NCBI RefSeq assembly: GCF_963666675.1
Contig: NZ_OY762929.1
Location: forward strand, 2,232,001 to 2,296,000
Origin: an uncultured Desulfobacter sp.
Lineage (GTDB): Bacteria; Desulfobacterota; Desulfobacteria; Desulfobacterales; Desulfobacteraceae
Direction of reading: 5' to 3'
Length of the DNA stretch: 64,000 nt
Below the pieces are notes generated by a model, which was not told where the DNA came from, ran no database searches, and was given only the letters and a program-made list of their open reading frames with translations. Positions 1-7,582 of this stretch are shown piece by piece (positions within the stretch are counted from its first letter, which is position 1; every line of letters begins with the position of its first letter). Made by a program: the position numbers and the translations under genes.

Positions 1-580
1 AAAAGCTGTGATCCGAAGCCATATGACGCAGGGCAATGGACATATGGGGAACGTTTCTGAACCCTAAAAAGACATCGCTTACCGAGATCCCATGGTCCAT
101 GGTGTCCTTGAACCATTGCTGATCCTTGTAATTTTTACCTGCAAGCTCATGGGGACCGGCATAGGCGGTCTGGACAGCGGTGGCATCAATAATGCCGATA
201 TCCGTAAATCCCCCAAAGCTTTGGTGTAGAAACGTCAGGGTTTTTTTTAATTGCTGGGTGTCTTCAAGCTGGGCCAGGGAATTGGACTGCACCACATAGC
301 TTAGCGCATTTTTACGCTCATCCAAAAAAAATGAAAGAGACCGCCAGGTGTTTGAGGCCAGGCGGGAGGCCCTGGCCTCGGCATCGTTTTCCAGGGACCG
401 CCGGGTCAGATTGTAATCCAGGACGGCAAAAAAGATTACGGGAATAATGGCAAACAGGGCTGTCAGCACAAAAGAGAGCAGCCAGATCCGCCGGTAATTG
501 AGGAATTCTCCTGAAAGGAGTTTGGTGGTTGACGCGGTGTCCTCTGCTTTTTTTTCCGAATTCTTTGTTTCCTGGGCCAT
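1..580 (-). CDS. Sensor protein N-terminus (probable histidine kinase), cut by the window edge
   Basis: The first 193 codons are visible; the rest lies left of the window. The ATG at 580 opens a hydrophilic, Lys/Glu/Thr-rich tail of about 30 residues, then one membrane segment (about residues 35-56) and a periplasmic region with Cache-type features: a helix rich in Arg, Leu and Asn, then IDATAVQTAYAGP and a NYKDQQWF stretch. This is the layout of a double-Cache sensor of a two-component kinase or chemoreceptor. No kinase domain is visible, so the output is inferred from position: it lies downstream on the same strand as a receiver-domain protein (1274-2494). The 690-bp gap between them is filled with repeats, so co-transcription is uncertain. 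Confidence 0.6.
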   Translation of the reverse strand, partial: MAQETKNSEKKAEDTASTTKLLSGEFLNYRRIWLLSFVLTALFAIIPVIFFAVLDYNLTRRSLENDAEARASRLASNTWRSLSFFLDERKNALSYVVQSNSLAQLEDTQQLKKTLTFLHQSFGGFTDIGIIDATAVQTAYAGPHELAGKNYKDQQWFKDTMDHGISVSDVFLGFRNVPHMSIALRHMASDHSF

Positions 581-673
581 ATTGAATATCCTGTTCCTGA
601 AATATTCCGGTGGGTTTGAGCCGGTGGGTTAGCGTTGGAACGACTCGTTAGCAGGGCACATGCCCATAACGTC

Positions 674-1010
674 TATATGAAATAGCTCAGTAAGTTACTG
701 AGTTCTTTCAACCTTCGTTGTGGGCTGTCCTTCAGTGCTGATATGTCAGGTCAGCCCATGGCTGTTATATCTAAGCTTTGCATCGGGGCGACGTTGTCAA
801 GTCGCCCCGATGCAAGGTGTTTTATATGAAAGAGCTCTGTAAGTTACTGAGTTCTTTCAACCTTCGTTGTGGGTCGAAGCCTGGGTCATGATAGACCTGG
901 CTCGGCCCATGGCCGTTATATGATAGTTTTAATAAGTTGTTGCGTTACTTTCATTTTTCGTTGCGGGCTTAAGCCTGGCAGTGGATATGTCAGGTCAGCC
1001 CATGGCTGTT
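674..1010 (+). repeat. Tandem array of three hairpin repeat units (A-B-C), copy 1
   Basis: Three related units of about 90-100 bp lie head to tail: A 674-770, B 823-921, C 922-1010. Each has a 5' hairpin (in A the arms CTCAGTAA and TTACTGAG, continued by GAAA/CTTTC-like bases), a TTCGTTGTGGG-like linker, and a second hairpin closed by GGGC-type and GCCC-type arms, ending in CCCATGGCTGTTATAT or a variant. The units differ mainly in the second-hairpin arms, and the changes largely keep the pairing. The same A-B-C order recurs at 35514-35797. A 50-bp hairpin separates A from B here, and another element interrupts the end of C. The array points against the flanking genes, so it is probably not a leader of either. 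Confidence 0.85.
778..815. repeat. Perfect 15-bp hairpin inserted between repeat units A and B
   Basis: TTGCATCGGGGCGAC (778-792) and GTCGCCCCGATGCAA (801-815) are perfect inverted repeats around an 8-nt loop. The hairpin sits in a 52-bp stretch absent from the second array, flanked by TTATAT on both sides (765-770 and 822-827), where the second array has one TTATAT. This looks like an insertion into a unit junction. It lacks a U-run on either side, so it is not an obvious terminator. Confidence 0.75.
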
Positions 1011-1255
1011 ACCTAAATGTTGCATACTTCGTTTAGAATTCTGGCGGACTTGGTGCCATATCAGTCAGTTATTGATGAATTGATACGATTTGCTGCTCAC
1101 CAAATATACGGCAGTCAGAACTCAAAACTTTTGCACCCTTCGGGAGCGCCCCTTTAGCCGGATTTTCTCCGTTCTCGGGCATTTGCGGTAGACGATTACA
1201 GCTTCATGCCCGGAGCCTTGTAGATCCGGCTAAAGGACGCTTGCAACATTTAGGT
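1011..1255. mobile_element. MITE-like 245-bp element with 14-bp terminal inverted repeats
   Basis: The ends ACCTAAATGTTGCA (1011-1024) and TGCAACATTTAGGT (1242-1255) are perfect inverted repeats. GTT flanks both sides (1008-1010 and 1256-1258), consistent with a 3-bp target duplication in the CTGTTAT end of repeat unit C. Inside is a second strong inverted repeat, CCTTTAGCCGGAT (1151-1163) with ATCCGGCTAAAGG (1224-1236), enclosing CGGGCAT/ATGCCCG (1176-1182, 1206-1212). The left half holds a weaker inverted repeat. No transposase is encoded, so any mobility would need an enzyme supplied elsewhere. Confidence 0.6.
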
Positions 1256-1273
1256 GTTATCCAGATAAGTACT

Positions 1274-2494
1274 TTATACTTTCTGTTTCTGCCGGATTTT
1301 TTCATTGGCAGCCTCTAAATTCTTGCTGAGCTCTTCAATGTCCACGGGTTTTTGCAGATAGGCAAATGCCCCAAGCTTCATGCAGATTTCTCTGTCCGCG
1401 TCGGACCCGTGACCTGTAAGAATGATAACTTCGATATCAGGCCTGGATGCCTTGACTTTTTTGAGCACTTCAATACCGTCAATCCCGGGCATTTTCAGAT
1501 CCAGAATCATCACATCGGGTTCATCGGCTTCCACAAGATTAAGGGCCGATTCACCGTCATAGGCAATGGCTGAGCCCATGTCACGCATCTGCAGTCTTTC
1601 GGACAGGGTCTGGACAAATTCACGTTCGTCATCCACCAGCAGCACTTTTGACGGCACCTGAAAGTCAAACCTGCGATAGATGTCTGCCTGGTAAAACCCC
1701 TTGCCGATTCGGGTTTCAACCGAAGAAACCCCTTCTACCTGTTGTACTATATTTTTAAGCTCTTCTTCAAGCTTTCCCAGCAGAAGAACATTGGTATTGA
1801 TGGTCAGGGTTACCAGGCCGTCCCGGGCACTGACGCCAACCGCATGACCCTCTTTGGATAATGCCACTTCCACCCGGGCTGCCAGGGCAAAGTCCTCGGC
1901 GGCCTTTTGGGATGCCTTGGTGGGCTGGATCACTTCATTTTTTAAATTTTCAAGAATCAGCGCAACGGCTTCATCTTTGGTCATTTTGTCCGTGGGCAGA
2001 ATCATGTCGTACAGGGACGCATCCCAGGGGTCGGTAATTTTATAAAGCGTGTTGGACCATGCGGCGTGGGCTTCGTCGCTTTTTGCTATCAAGCTGCCGG
2101 CGTCTTTTTCACTTAAGTTGTATTCTTTCATGGCCGCTTCAATGCGAGAGGCCTTATCTGCAATCAAGCAGATTCTTAGTACGTGGCTTATGGATGTAGG
2201 GATTAAAAGGCTTGTAAATCCTTCAATCACACACTTGTCCTGGGCAATACTCTGGGCAACGGCAAGGCGCAGGTAAGCAATGGAACGCTCTTTTTCATGG
2301 GTAAACTTATTGAATACCGATGTTTTTTCAAGAAACGAGCGGGCAATTTTCTTTTCGGGCATGCCGGACAACTTGGCGGCCAAGGCCACGATGTCATTGT
2401 CTGAGAGCAGTTTGAATCCGCTTTGGGCAATAACATCTGAAACGATTGACGACTTGCCGCAATATGAACCGCTGAAAAATGTCAGTATGGACAT
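1274..2494 (-). CDS. Cytidylate-kinase-like / BON-like / response regulator receiver fusion protein
   Basis: This 406-residue cytoplasmic protein has three parts. Residues 1-190 resemble the cytidylate-kinase-like P-loop family, with GSYCGKSS near the N-terminus (GxxxGKS, one residue shorter than a standard Walker A). Residues about 195-275 look BON-like (a V-T-L pattern followed by VEGVSSVETRIG). Residues about 283-400 are a CheY-type receiver with the acidic pair after LLVD, phosphoacceptor Asp in MILDLKMPG, Thr in LTGHG and Lys in LQKP. The ATG has a good AAGGAG. The gene lies 12 bp after the SulP gene on the same strand, so it probably reads out a two-component signal linked to anion transport. 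No DNA-binding domain is present; the output is unknown. Confidence 0.8.
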   Translation of the reverse strand: MSILTFFSGSYCGKSSIVSDVIAQSGFKLLSDNDIVALAAKLSGMPEKKIARSFLEKTSVFNKFTHEKERSIAYLRLAVAQSIAQDKCVIEGFTSLLIPTSISHVLRICLIADKASRIEAAMKEYNLSEKDAGSLIAKSDEAHAAWSNTLYKITDPWDASLYDMILPTDKMTKDEAVALILENLKNEVIQPTKASQKAAEDFALAARVEVALSKEGHAVGVSARDGLVTLTINTNVLLLGKLEEELKNIVQQVEGVSSVETRIGKGFYQADIYRRFDFQVPSKVLLVDDEREFVQTLSERLQMRDMGSAIAYDGESALNLVEADEPDVMILDLKMPGIDGIEVLKKVKASRPDIEVIILTGHGSDADREICMKLGAFAYLQKPVDIEELSKNLEAANEKIRQKQKV

Positions 2495-2506
2495 GGGATC
2501 TCTCCT

Positions 2507-4642
2507 TTATTTTGATGATTGGGTTTCCAGGCAGTTTACCAGTAAGGGGCACTCATCTTCCGTGGAATTGGTATGGGTCTGGGGATGAACGCTGGAAAGG
2601 GCGGTTTCCATGGTGGGATAAATGTTGTGCTTTCCGATCTCTTCAAGCAGATGCGTGCGTGCAAGTACCCGGTAAACCGCATCATTGACCCCGCTTAACG
2701 ATACGCCGTATCCGGCGCTTCTCAGGCGCTGGATAATCAGGGCCAGCGCTTCCTGGCCCGAGGCATCAATGTCGTTGATGCCGTTACAGGCGATAATGAA
2801 ATGTTTCAGGTTGGTTGACGCCTGGATCCGGTCGTTGATTTCATCTTCAAGGTAGCTGGCATTGGCAAAAAAGAGCGGACCTTCAAAACGGATCAACTGA
2901 ATATGTTCACAGGTGGCAAGTTCATGAACACAGGAATCTTTGAGAGCCTGATCCTGGCCCCTGGAAAGAAGGCTGATTTTGGGGCGCATGCTTTTGTATA
3001 AAAATACGGCCAGGGAGAGGCCGACACCGATGTAAATACCACTTTCAAGGTGGGGTGCCACAGCCAGGGTGACAACAAAGGTGATCACGGAGATTACACC
3101 GTCATACCACTGGGCGTGCCAGGCATGAACAAACCCAGACACGTTCACCAGCCCGATAACCGCCATCATGATAACCGACGCAAGGACGGCCTGGGGCAGA
3201 TGGTAAAGCAGCGGGGTAAAAAAGAGCAGGGTGATGATAACCATAAGACTTGTGATAACACTGGAAAGTCCTGAAACGGCACCAGCCTGAAGGTTCACCG
3301 CACTTCTGGAAAAAGAGCCGGATACCGGATAACTTTTGCCGAAAGAGCCCAAAATATTGGAGAGACCCTGGCCGATAAGTTCCTGGTTGGGGTCAAGCCG
3401 TTGACCTGTTTTGGCCGCCATGGCTTTGGCAATGGCGATGGCTTCCATAAACCCGAGCAGGGAGATAATAATTGCGTAGGGCAGAAGCTGAAGGAATACG
3501 GAAATGGTAATATTGGGAATTCCGATTTTTGGAAGCCCCTTGGGGATGTCACCGACCACCGCGCCGCCGCCGGCCATCTTTATGGTCTGGGTGTCCACGG
3601 CTTTATTGCCCATCCGGATGCGATATGTTCTGTCGTCCAGTCTGGTGTCGGGCATGGGGTTGCCTTTTATATAAAACGCGATGCCTTTACCCGCATCCTC
3701 AACAGCGCTGAAGTGAATTTCCCGAAGCCGGGTACGAATTTCAGAGGCCTTGGCTTTGGCCGCGTCTATTCTGGCCGTAAGCACCGTGGACTGGTATTGT
3801 AAATCCAGTTGTTCAAGTTTCGGTGCATCGTGGCTGCCTTCTATTTTGGATGTCAACTTTGTACGTTCAACACTTAAATCCTTGATGGCCTGAACCGTCA
3901 CGTTAAATTCCTGGACGTCCTGCTGGACTTGTTCATCCATGATCTGGGATAGGGTTGCGGTTTCATTGTGCTGGAACCCGGTGGCCCAGGAGATGATCGT
4001 GGTGATGGCAACCGCGGCAAGTACGAAGGGAAGTCTTGGGTTCAGGCGTTTTAGGCCGACCATGATGGCAATGGACAAAATACCCATGGCAAGGGTGGGC
4101 AGATGGGTGTAGTGCAAGGCACTTTCAATGACCCGTATAATGGTTTCATAATGGTGGGGCGCCTTGTCCACATATACACCGAACAGCTTGGAGAGCTGGG
4201 AGGTACCGATGATGATTGCCGCAGCATTGGTAAACCCGTTCACAACCGGATGTGACAGGAAATTAACAATGAGACCCAGGCGCAGAACGCCGAGCAGCAG
4301 CTGGAAAATACCAACCGTGAGTGCCAGGACAATTGCATAGGCGATAAACGCCTCGCTTCCGGCCGAGGCTAGGGGTTCAAGACTTGCTGCGGTCATTAAG
4401 GAGACCACAGCCACGGGCCCGGTTGCCAGCTGGCGGCTGGAACCGAACAACGAAGCGATCATGGGGGGTAAAAATGCGGCATAAAGGCCGTAATAGGCGG
4501 GAAGGCCGGCCAACTGTGCGTAGGCCATGGACTGGGGAATCAGCACCAGGGCCACGGTGAGCCCTGCCACAAAATCAATTTTGAACTTGGCCAGGGAGTA
4601 ATCCTTGAACCACTCTATGAACGGCAGTATTTTGGTTAACAT
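2507..4642 (-). CDS. SulP family inorganic anion transporter with STAS domain and extra insertion
   Basis: The product is an inner-membrane SLC26/SulP transporter, likely for sulfate or another anion; the substrate cannot be read from sequence. It opens with the family signature region (FVAGLTVALVLIPQSMAYAQLAGLPAYYGLYAAF), has 10 or more hydrophobic segments, the VGDIPKGLP motif before the last membrane block, and a C-terminal STAS domain (about residues 575-690). Between a membrane segment ending near residue 225 and VGDIPKGLP lies an insertion of about 130 residues, charged and coiled-coil-like, that ordinary SulP proteins lack. An in-frame GTG lies three codons upstream at 4651, but the ATG at 4642 is better spaced from GAGG. 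It follows the TetR gene by about 28 bp. Confidence 0.9.
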   Translation of the reverse strand: MLTKILPFIEWFKDYSLAKFKIDFVAGLTVALVLIPQSMAYAQLAGLPAYYGLYAAFLPPMIASLFGSSRQLATGPVAVVSLMTAASLEPLASAGSEAFIAYAIVLALTVGIFQLLLGVLRLGLIVNFLSHPVVNGFTNAAAIIIGTSQLSKLFGVYVDKAPHHYETIIRVIESALHYTHLPTLAMGILSIAIMVGLKRLNPRLPFVLAAVAITTIISWATGFQHNETATLSQIMDEQVQQDVQEFNVTVQAIKDLSVERTKLTSKIEGSHDAPKLEQLDLQYQSTVLTARIDAAKAKASEIRTRLREIHFSAVEDAGKGIAFYIKGNPMPDTRLDDRTYRIRMGNKAVDTQTIKMAGGGAVVGDIPKGLPKIGIPNITISVFLQLLPYAIIISLLGFMEAIAIAKAMAAKTGQRLDPNQELIGQGLSNILGSFGKSYPVSGSFSRSAVNLQAGAVSGLSSVITSLMVIITLLFFTPLLYHLPQAVLASVIMMAVIGLVNVSGFVHAWHAQWYDGVISVITFVVTLAVAPHLESGIYIGVGLSLAVFLYKSMRPKISLLSRGQDQALKDSCVHELATCEHIQLIRFEGPLFFANASYLEDEINDRIQASTNLKHFIIACNGINDIDASGQEALALIIQRLRSAGYGVSLSGVNDAVYRVLARTHLLEEIGKHNIYPTMETALSSVHPQTHTNSTEDECPLLVNCLETQSSK

Positions 4643-4670
4643 GTCGAACACCTCTTTTAAATTAATTGTC

Positions 4671-5249
4671 TTAAGTCTTTAGCATGCGCCTGCAGGAGCT
4701 TACCAATTCATTGAACAGTGCGTTGGCATTATACAAATTGTACGTTTTAAACCGGACCACCCCGTCCACCATGGAAAAGATAATCAATGCGGTTTTGCGG
4801 GTGGGCAAAGGATCAATGGAACCGTCCTTTATCCCCATTTCGATACCGTCTTCATAGATGGACACAAGACAGTCATAAATGGCTTCCAGATACCTGCGGC
4901 ACTGGGGTACGGACTCTGCCAGATGGTAGGGATAGTACCTGTGCAAAAGAAGAAATTGATTCTCCATCTTGCCGGCCAGAAATAAGTGGAAGGACACCGC
5001 GCGTTCAATCATGCCCATGCCGCTGTCAAAATGCTGGTTTCCCATGTAGGCATCAAATTCCTCCAGGATCATTTTTTTGGTTTTTTCAAGAACGGCCAGG
5101 AACAATCTGTCTTTGGTCTTGAAGTGATAAAAAATGGTGCCTTCGGCCACATTGATCATTTTTGCCAGATCAGCGGTGGAGGTCTCTTTGAATCCGTTTT
5201 TGGAAAACAGCACAGTGGCAGCCTGCAGTATGGCATCTTTCTTGGACAT
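4671..5249 (-). CDS. TetR/AcrR family transcriptional regulator
   Basis: The product is a 192-residue DNA-binding repressor. The N-terminal helix-turn-helix follows the family pattern exactly: ILQAATVLFSKNGF, then TSTADLAKMINVAEGTIFYHFKTKDRLF (about residues 7-50). The C-terminal ligand-binding half is helical and diverse, so the inducer is unknown. The ATG at 5249 has GAGGAATT just upstream. Two copies of TGAGT-N4-ACTCA lie 18-52 bp upstream of the start, which suggests autoregulation and control of the downstream sulP and kinase-receiver genes as one operon. Confidence 0.92.
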   Translation of the reverse strand: MSKKDAILQAATVLFSKNGFKETSTADLAKMINVAEGTIFYHFKTKDRLFLAVLEKTKKMILEEFDAYMGNQHFDSGMGMIERAVSFHLFLAGKMENQFLLLHRYYPYHLAESVPQCRRYLEAIYDCLVSIYEDGIEMGIKDGSIDPLPTRKTALIIFSMVDGVVRFKTYNLYNANALFNELVSSCRRMLKT

Positions 5250-5266
5250 AATTCCTCTAAAAATTT

Positions 5267-5301
5267 TGAGTGACTACTCATTTTATCTGAGTGTATACTC
5301 A
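5267..5301. promoter_or_regulatory. Double palindromic operator for the TetR-family regulator
   Basis: TGAGTGACTACTCA (5267-5280) and TGAGTGTATACTCA (5288-5301) share the palindrome TGAGT-N4-ACTCA, with centres 21 bp apart, two helical turns, just upstream of the TetR start codon. This spacing and symmetry fit binding of two TetR-type dimers on one face of the DNA. Assignment to the adjacent regulator is by position. Confidence 0.75.
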
Positions 5302-5604
5302 GCAAATTTTCACATGTCAAACGGTTTTTTAACGGTTTTCTAAATTTTTTTTATGGCGTGAAGCCCATGCAACATGCTGAAACATAAGTGTATTAAGCGG
5401 CGGGTATTAAAATTTTCTTAAAAAACAGGTGTTTCAATGTGTAATGGCTATGTTGTAAAATGCAACGAATCAAAAATGTGCTTTTTGGTGTGGCATTGTG
5501 AAAATATTCATCCAAAAAGAAATTTTGCCGAAAAAGGAGAATATATTGACAGCGTGCCGGCCCCAAGGGGGACAGATATTAAAAAGGCCTTTAAAAAATC
5601 AATG
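5302..5604. other. Intergenic stretch without a supported gene
   Basis: This AT-rich region separates the divergent tetR and argJ genes. It contains the first part of a 73-codon open frame (5437-5658) with no family resemblance and no clear ribosome site; the argJ promoter overlaps its end. A lone TTGACA at 5546 lacks a -10 box at the right spacing. Nothing else stands out. Confidence 0.5.
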
Positions 5605-5634
5605 TTTACAAAGCGGCTAAAACCCAACTATAAT
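5605..5634 (+). promoter_or_regulatory. Sigma70-type promoter of argJ
   Basis: TTTACA (5605-5610), an 18-bp spacer and a perfect TATAAT (5629-5634) lie about 50 bp before the argJ ATG. Transcription would start near 5641. Confidence 0.65.
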
Positions 5635-5685
5635 TCACGGTCAATTTTTTTGAGATGAACTTAAGGAGATAAAAGGAAAATAAAA

Positions 5686-6867
5686 ATGAAAGGCTTTAAA
5701 TTTGCCGGAATCTGTGCCGGCATTAAAAAAAGCAGATCCTTGGATCTTGGCCTGATCTATTCGGAAAAACCTGTGAGTGCAGCCGCATTGTTTACTAAAA
5801 ATCAGGTGGTTGCAGCCCCTGTTATTTTAGGCAGAAAAACCATGGAAAAGGGTATGCTCCAGGCCATACTGGTCAATTCAGGAAATGCCAACTGTTTTAC
5901 CGGTGAGCAGGGCATCGCGGATGCAGAAAAGTGCGTGGGTCTAGTGGCCACGGCCCTTAAGGTTGATCCGGAACATGTACTGGTATCTTCCACCGGGGTG
6001 ATCGGTGCGCCCCTGCCCGTGGATAAAATTGAAGCAAAGATTCCCGAAGCTGTAAGAAGTTTTGACCATTGTACCATTGTAGATTTTGCCACCGCAATTC
6101 TCACCACAGATACCTGCACCAAAATGGTCTCCCGCAATGCAACAATCAATACGTCCGGGGAAGAAAAAAAAATTACCGTGATGGGCGTTGCCAAGGGGTC
6201 GGGCATGATTCGGCCGGATATGGCCACCATGCTGGCCTATGTATTTACCGACGTTGATATTTCGAGCAGCCTGCTCAAAAAGGCGCTGACCCATGCCGGG
6301 GATCGCTCTTTTAACCGGATTACAGTGGACGGAGATACCAGCACAAACGATACCCTTGTCTGTATGGCCAGCGGGGAAAGCCAGGTCGTGATCGACAATG
6401 ATGAATCCCTTGGGACGTTCCAGGCCGTTTTAGATGAGGTCTGCTATGAGCTTGCCAAACGGGTTGTCAAAGACGGGGAGGGTGCCACAAAAGTTGCCTC
6501 CATCACGGTGAAAGGCGCTGTGAACCGGGATGATGCATTTGCAGCGGCCGAAGCCATTGCCCATTCACCTCTGGTTAAAACCGCCATTTACGGCCAGGAT
6601 CCCAACTGGGGCCGGATCACCGCTGCGGCCGGCAGATCCGGGGCCACGATGGACCAGGATAAAATGGATCTGTATTTTGGAGATGTACGGCTGGTTCAAA
6701 ACGGTCTGTGGCTGGGTAAAGAGGCGGAAAAAGAGGCCGCAGAAATTATGAAGCAGCCTGAAATCGACATTGTTCTGGATCTTAATCTTGGAGACGGCCA
6801 GGATCAGTTCCTGTTCTGCGACTTCAGTGAAAACTACGTGAAAATCAATGCCGACTACAGATCCTGA
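5686..6867 (+). CDS. argJ: Bifunctional ornithine acetyltransferase / N-acetylglutamate synthase
   Basis: This 393-residue enzyme transfers acetyl from N-acetylornithine to glutamate in the cyclic arginine pathway and may also make N-acetylglutamate from acetyl-CoA. ArgJ proteins cleave themselves before a Thr in an ATML motif; it is present here in GMIRPDMATMLAYVFTD (about residues 172-188), which gives alpha and beta chains. Also seen are the LVNSGNANCFTG loop near residue 65, the TVDGDTSTNDT segment and the PNWGRITAAAGRSG segment. Length is typical. An AAGGAG lies upstream with a longer than usual spacing to the ATG. The pseudouridine synthase gene begins inside its last 20 bp, so the two are probably co-transcribed. 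Confidence 0.95.
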   Translation: MKGFKFAGICAGIKKSRSLDLGLIYSEKPVSAAALFTKNQVVAAPVILGRKTMEKGMLQAILVNSGNANCFTGEQGIADAEKCVGLVATALKVDPEHVLVSSTGVIGAPLPVDKIEAKIPEAVRSFDHCTIVDFATAILTTDTCTKMVSRNATINTSGEEKKITVMGVAKGSGMIRPDMATMLAYVFTDVDISSSLLKKALTHAGDRSFNRITVDGDTSTNDTLVCMASGESQVVIDNDESLGTFQAVLDEVCYELAKRVVKDGEGATKVASITVKGAVNRDDAFAAAEAIAHSPLVKTAIYGQDPNWGRITAAAGRSGATMDQDKMDLYFGDVRLVQNGLWLGKEAEKEAAEIMKQPEIDIVLDLNLGDGQDQFLFCDFSENYVKINADYRS

Positions 6868-7582
6868 AACAGAACAAGGCATCCGGCTGCAGAAAATTTT
6901 AGCCCATAGCGGGCTTTGTTCGCGCAGAAAGGCCGAAACCTTTATCCTTGGGGGCAGGGTGTCGGTGAACGGCAGGGTGGTAAAGGCCCTTGGCACCAAG
7001 GCTGATCCCGCGACGGATAAGATCTGCCTTGACGGCAGGCAGGTGTCGTATACACCGGAGAAAAAGCGCGAATATACCTATCTTGCGGTAAATAAACCCA
7101 CCGGGGTGGTGACCACCTGCAGCCAGAAAAATGCAAAGATTATTCTGGACCTTGTGCCGGTAAAACAACGGGTCTATCCCGTGGGCCGGTTGGATAAGGA
7201 TTCCGTGGGGCTTGTGTTGCTCACCGACGACGGTGAACTGCATAACCGGCTGTCCCATCCTTCCCATGACCATGAAAAAGAGTATCTGGTGTATGCCGTC
7301 CGGCCTGTCAGCGACCAGGATTTAACCGCCATGGCCCAGGGCATGGTGATCGACGGAAAAAAAACCCGGCGGGCCAGGGTACGCCGGGTGTCCGACACCG
7401 GATTTAAAATTGTTTTAAAGCAGGGGTTAAACCGCCAGATCCGGAAAATGGTGGGCAAAACCGGCAATGAGGTGGCCATGCTCAAGCGCATCCGCATGGC
7501 CAATGTCCAGCTTGGTACGCTGCCCCCGGGTAAATGGCGGCATCTCACCCCAAAAGAGATAAAGGGATTGACAAAGACTTAA
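6848..7582 (+). CDS. rluB: 23S rRNA pseudouridine synthase, RsuA/RluB type
   Basis: This 244-residue enzyme isomerises a uridine in ribosomal RNA. An S4 RNA-binding domain comes first (IRLQKILAHSGLCSRRKAETFI, about residues 11-32), followed by the catalytic domain with the signature GRLDKDSVGLVLLTDDGEL (about residues 115-133), in which the Asp of GRLD is the nucleophile. The later QGLNRQIRKM is the other family hallmark. The start overlaps argJ by 20 bp and the 3' end overlaps the convergent trpS by 4 bp. RluB, RluE and RluF are hard to separate by eye; the S4 domain excludes RluE. Confidence 0.88.
   Translation: MPTTDPETEQGIRLQKILAHSGLCSRRKAETFILGGRVSVNGRVVKALGTKADPATDKICLDGRQVSYTPEKKREYTYLAVNKPTGVVTTCSQKNAKIILDLVPVKQRVYPVGRLDKDSVGLVLLTDDGELHNRLSHPSHDHEKEYLVYAVRPVSDQDLTAMAQGMVIDGKKTRRARVRRVSDTGFKIVLKQGLNRQIRKMVGKTGNEVAMLKRIRMANVQLGTLPPGKWRHLTPKEIKGLTKT

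Noticed and set aside
674..1010. CRISPR array
   Set aside because: The units are long, contain two hairpins, adjoin without unique spacers and have no cas genes nearby.
1011..1255. Integron attC site
   Set aside because: The ends do not match the paired core-site consensus and there is no integrase or cassette gene.
5437..5658. 73-codon open frame before argJ
   Set aside because: No ribosome site, no family resemblance, and the argJ promoter (TTTACA-N18-TATAAT) lies inside its 3' part.
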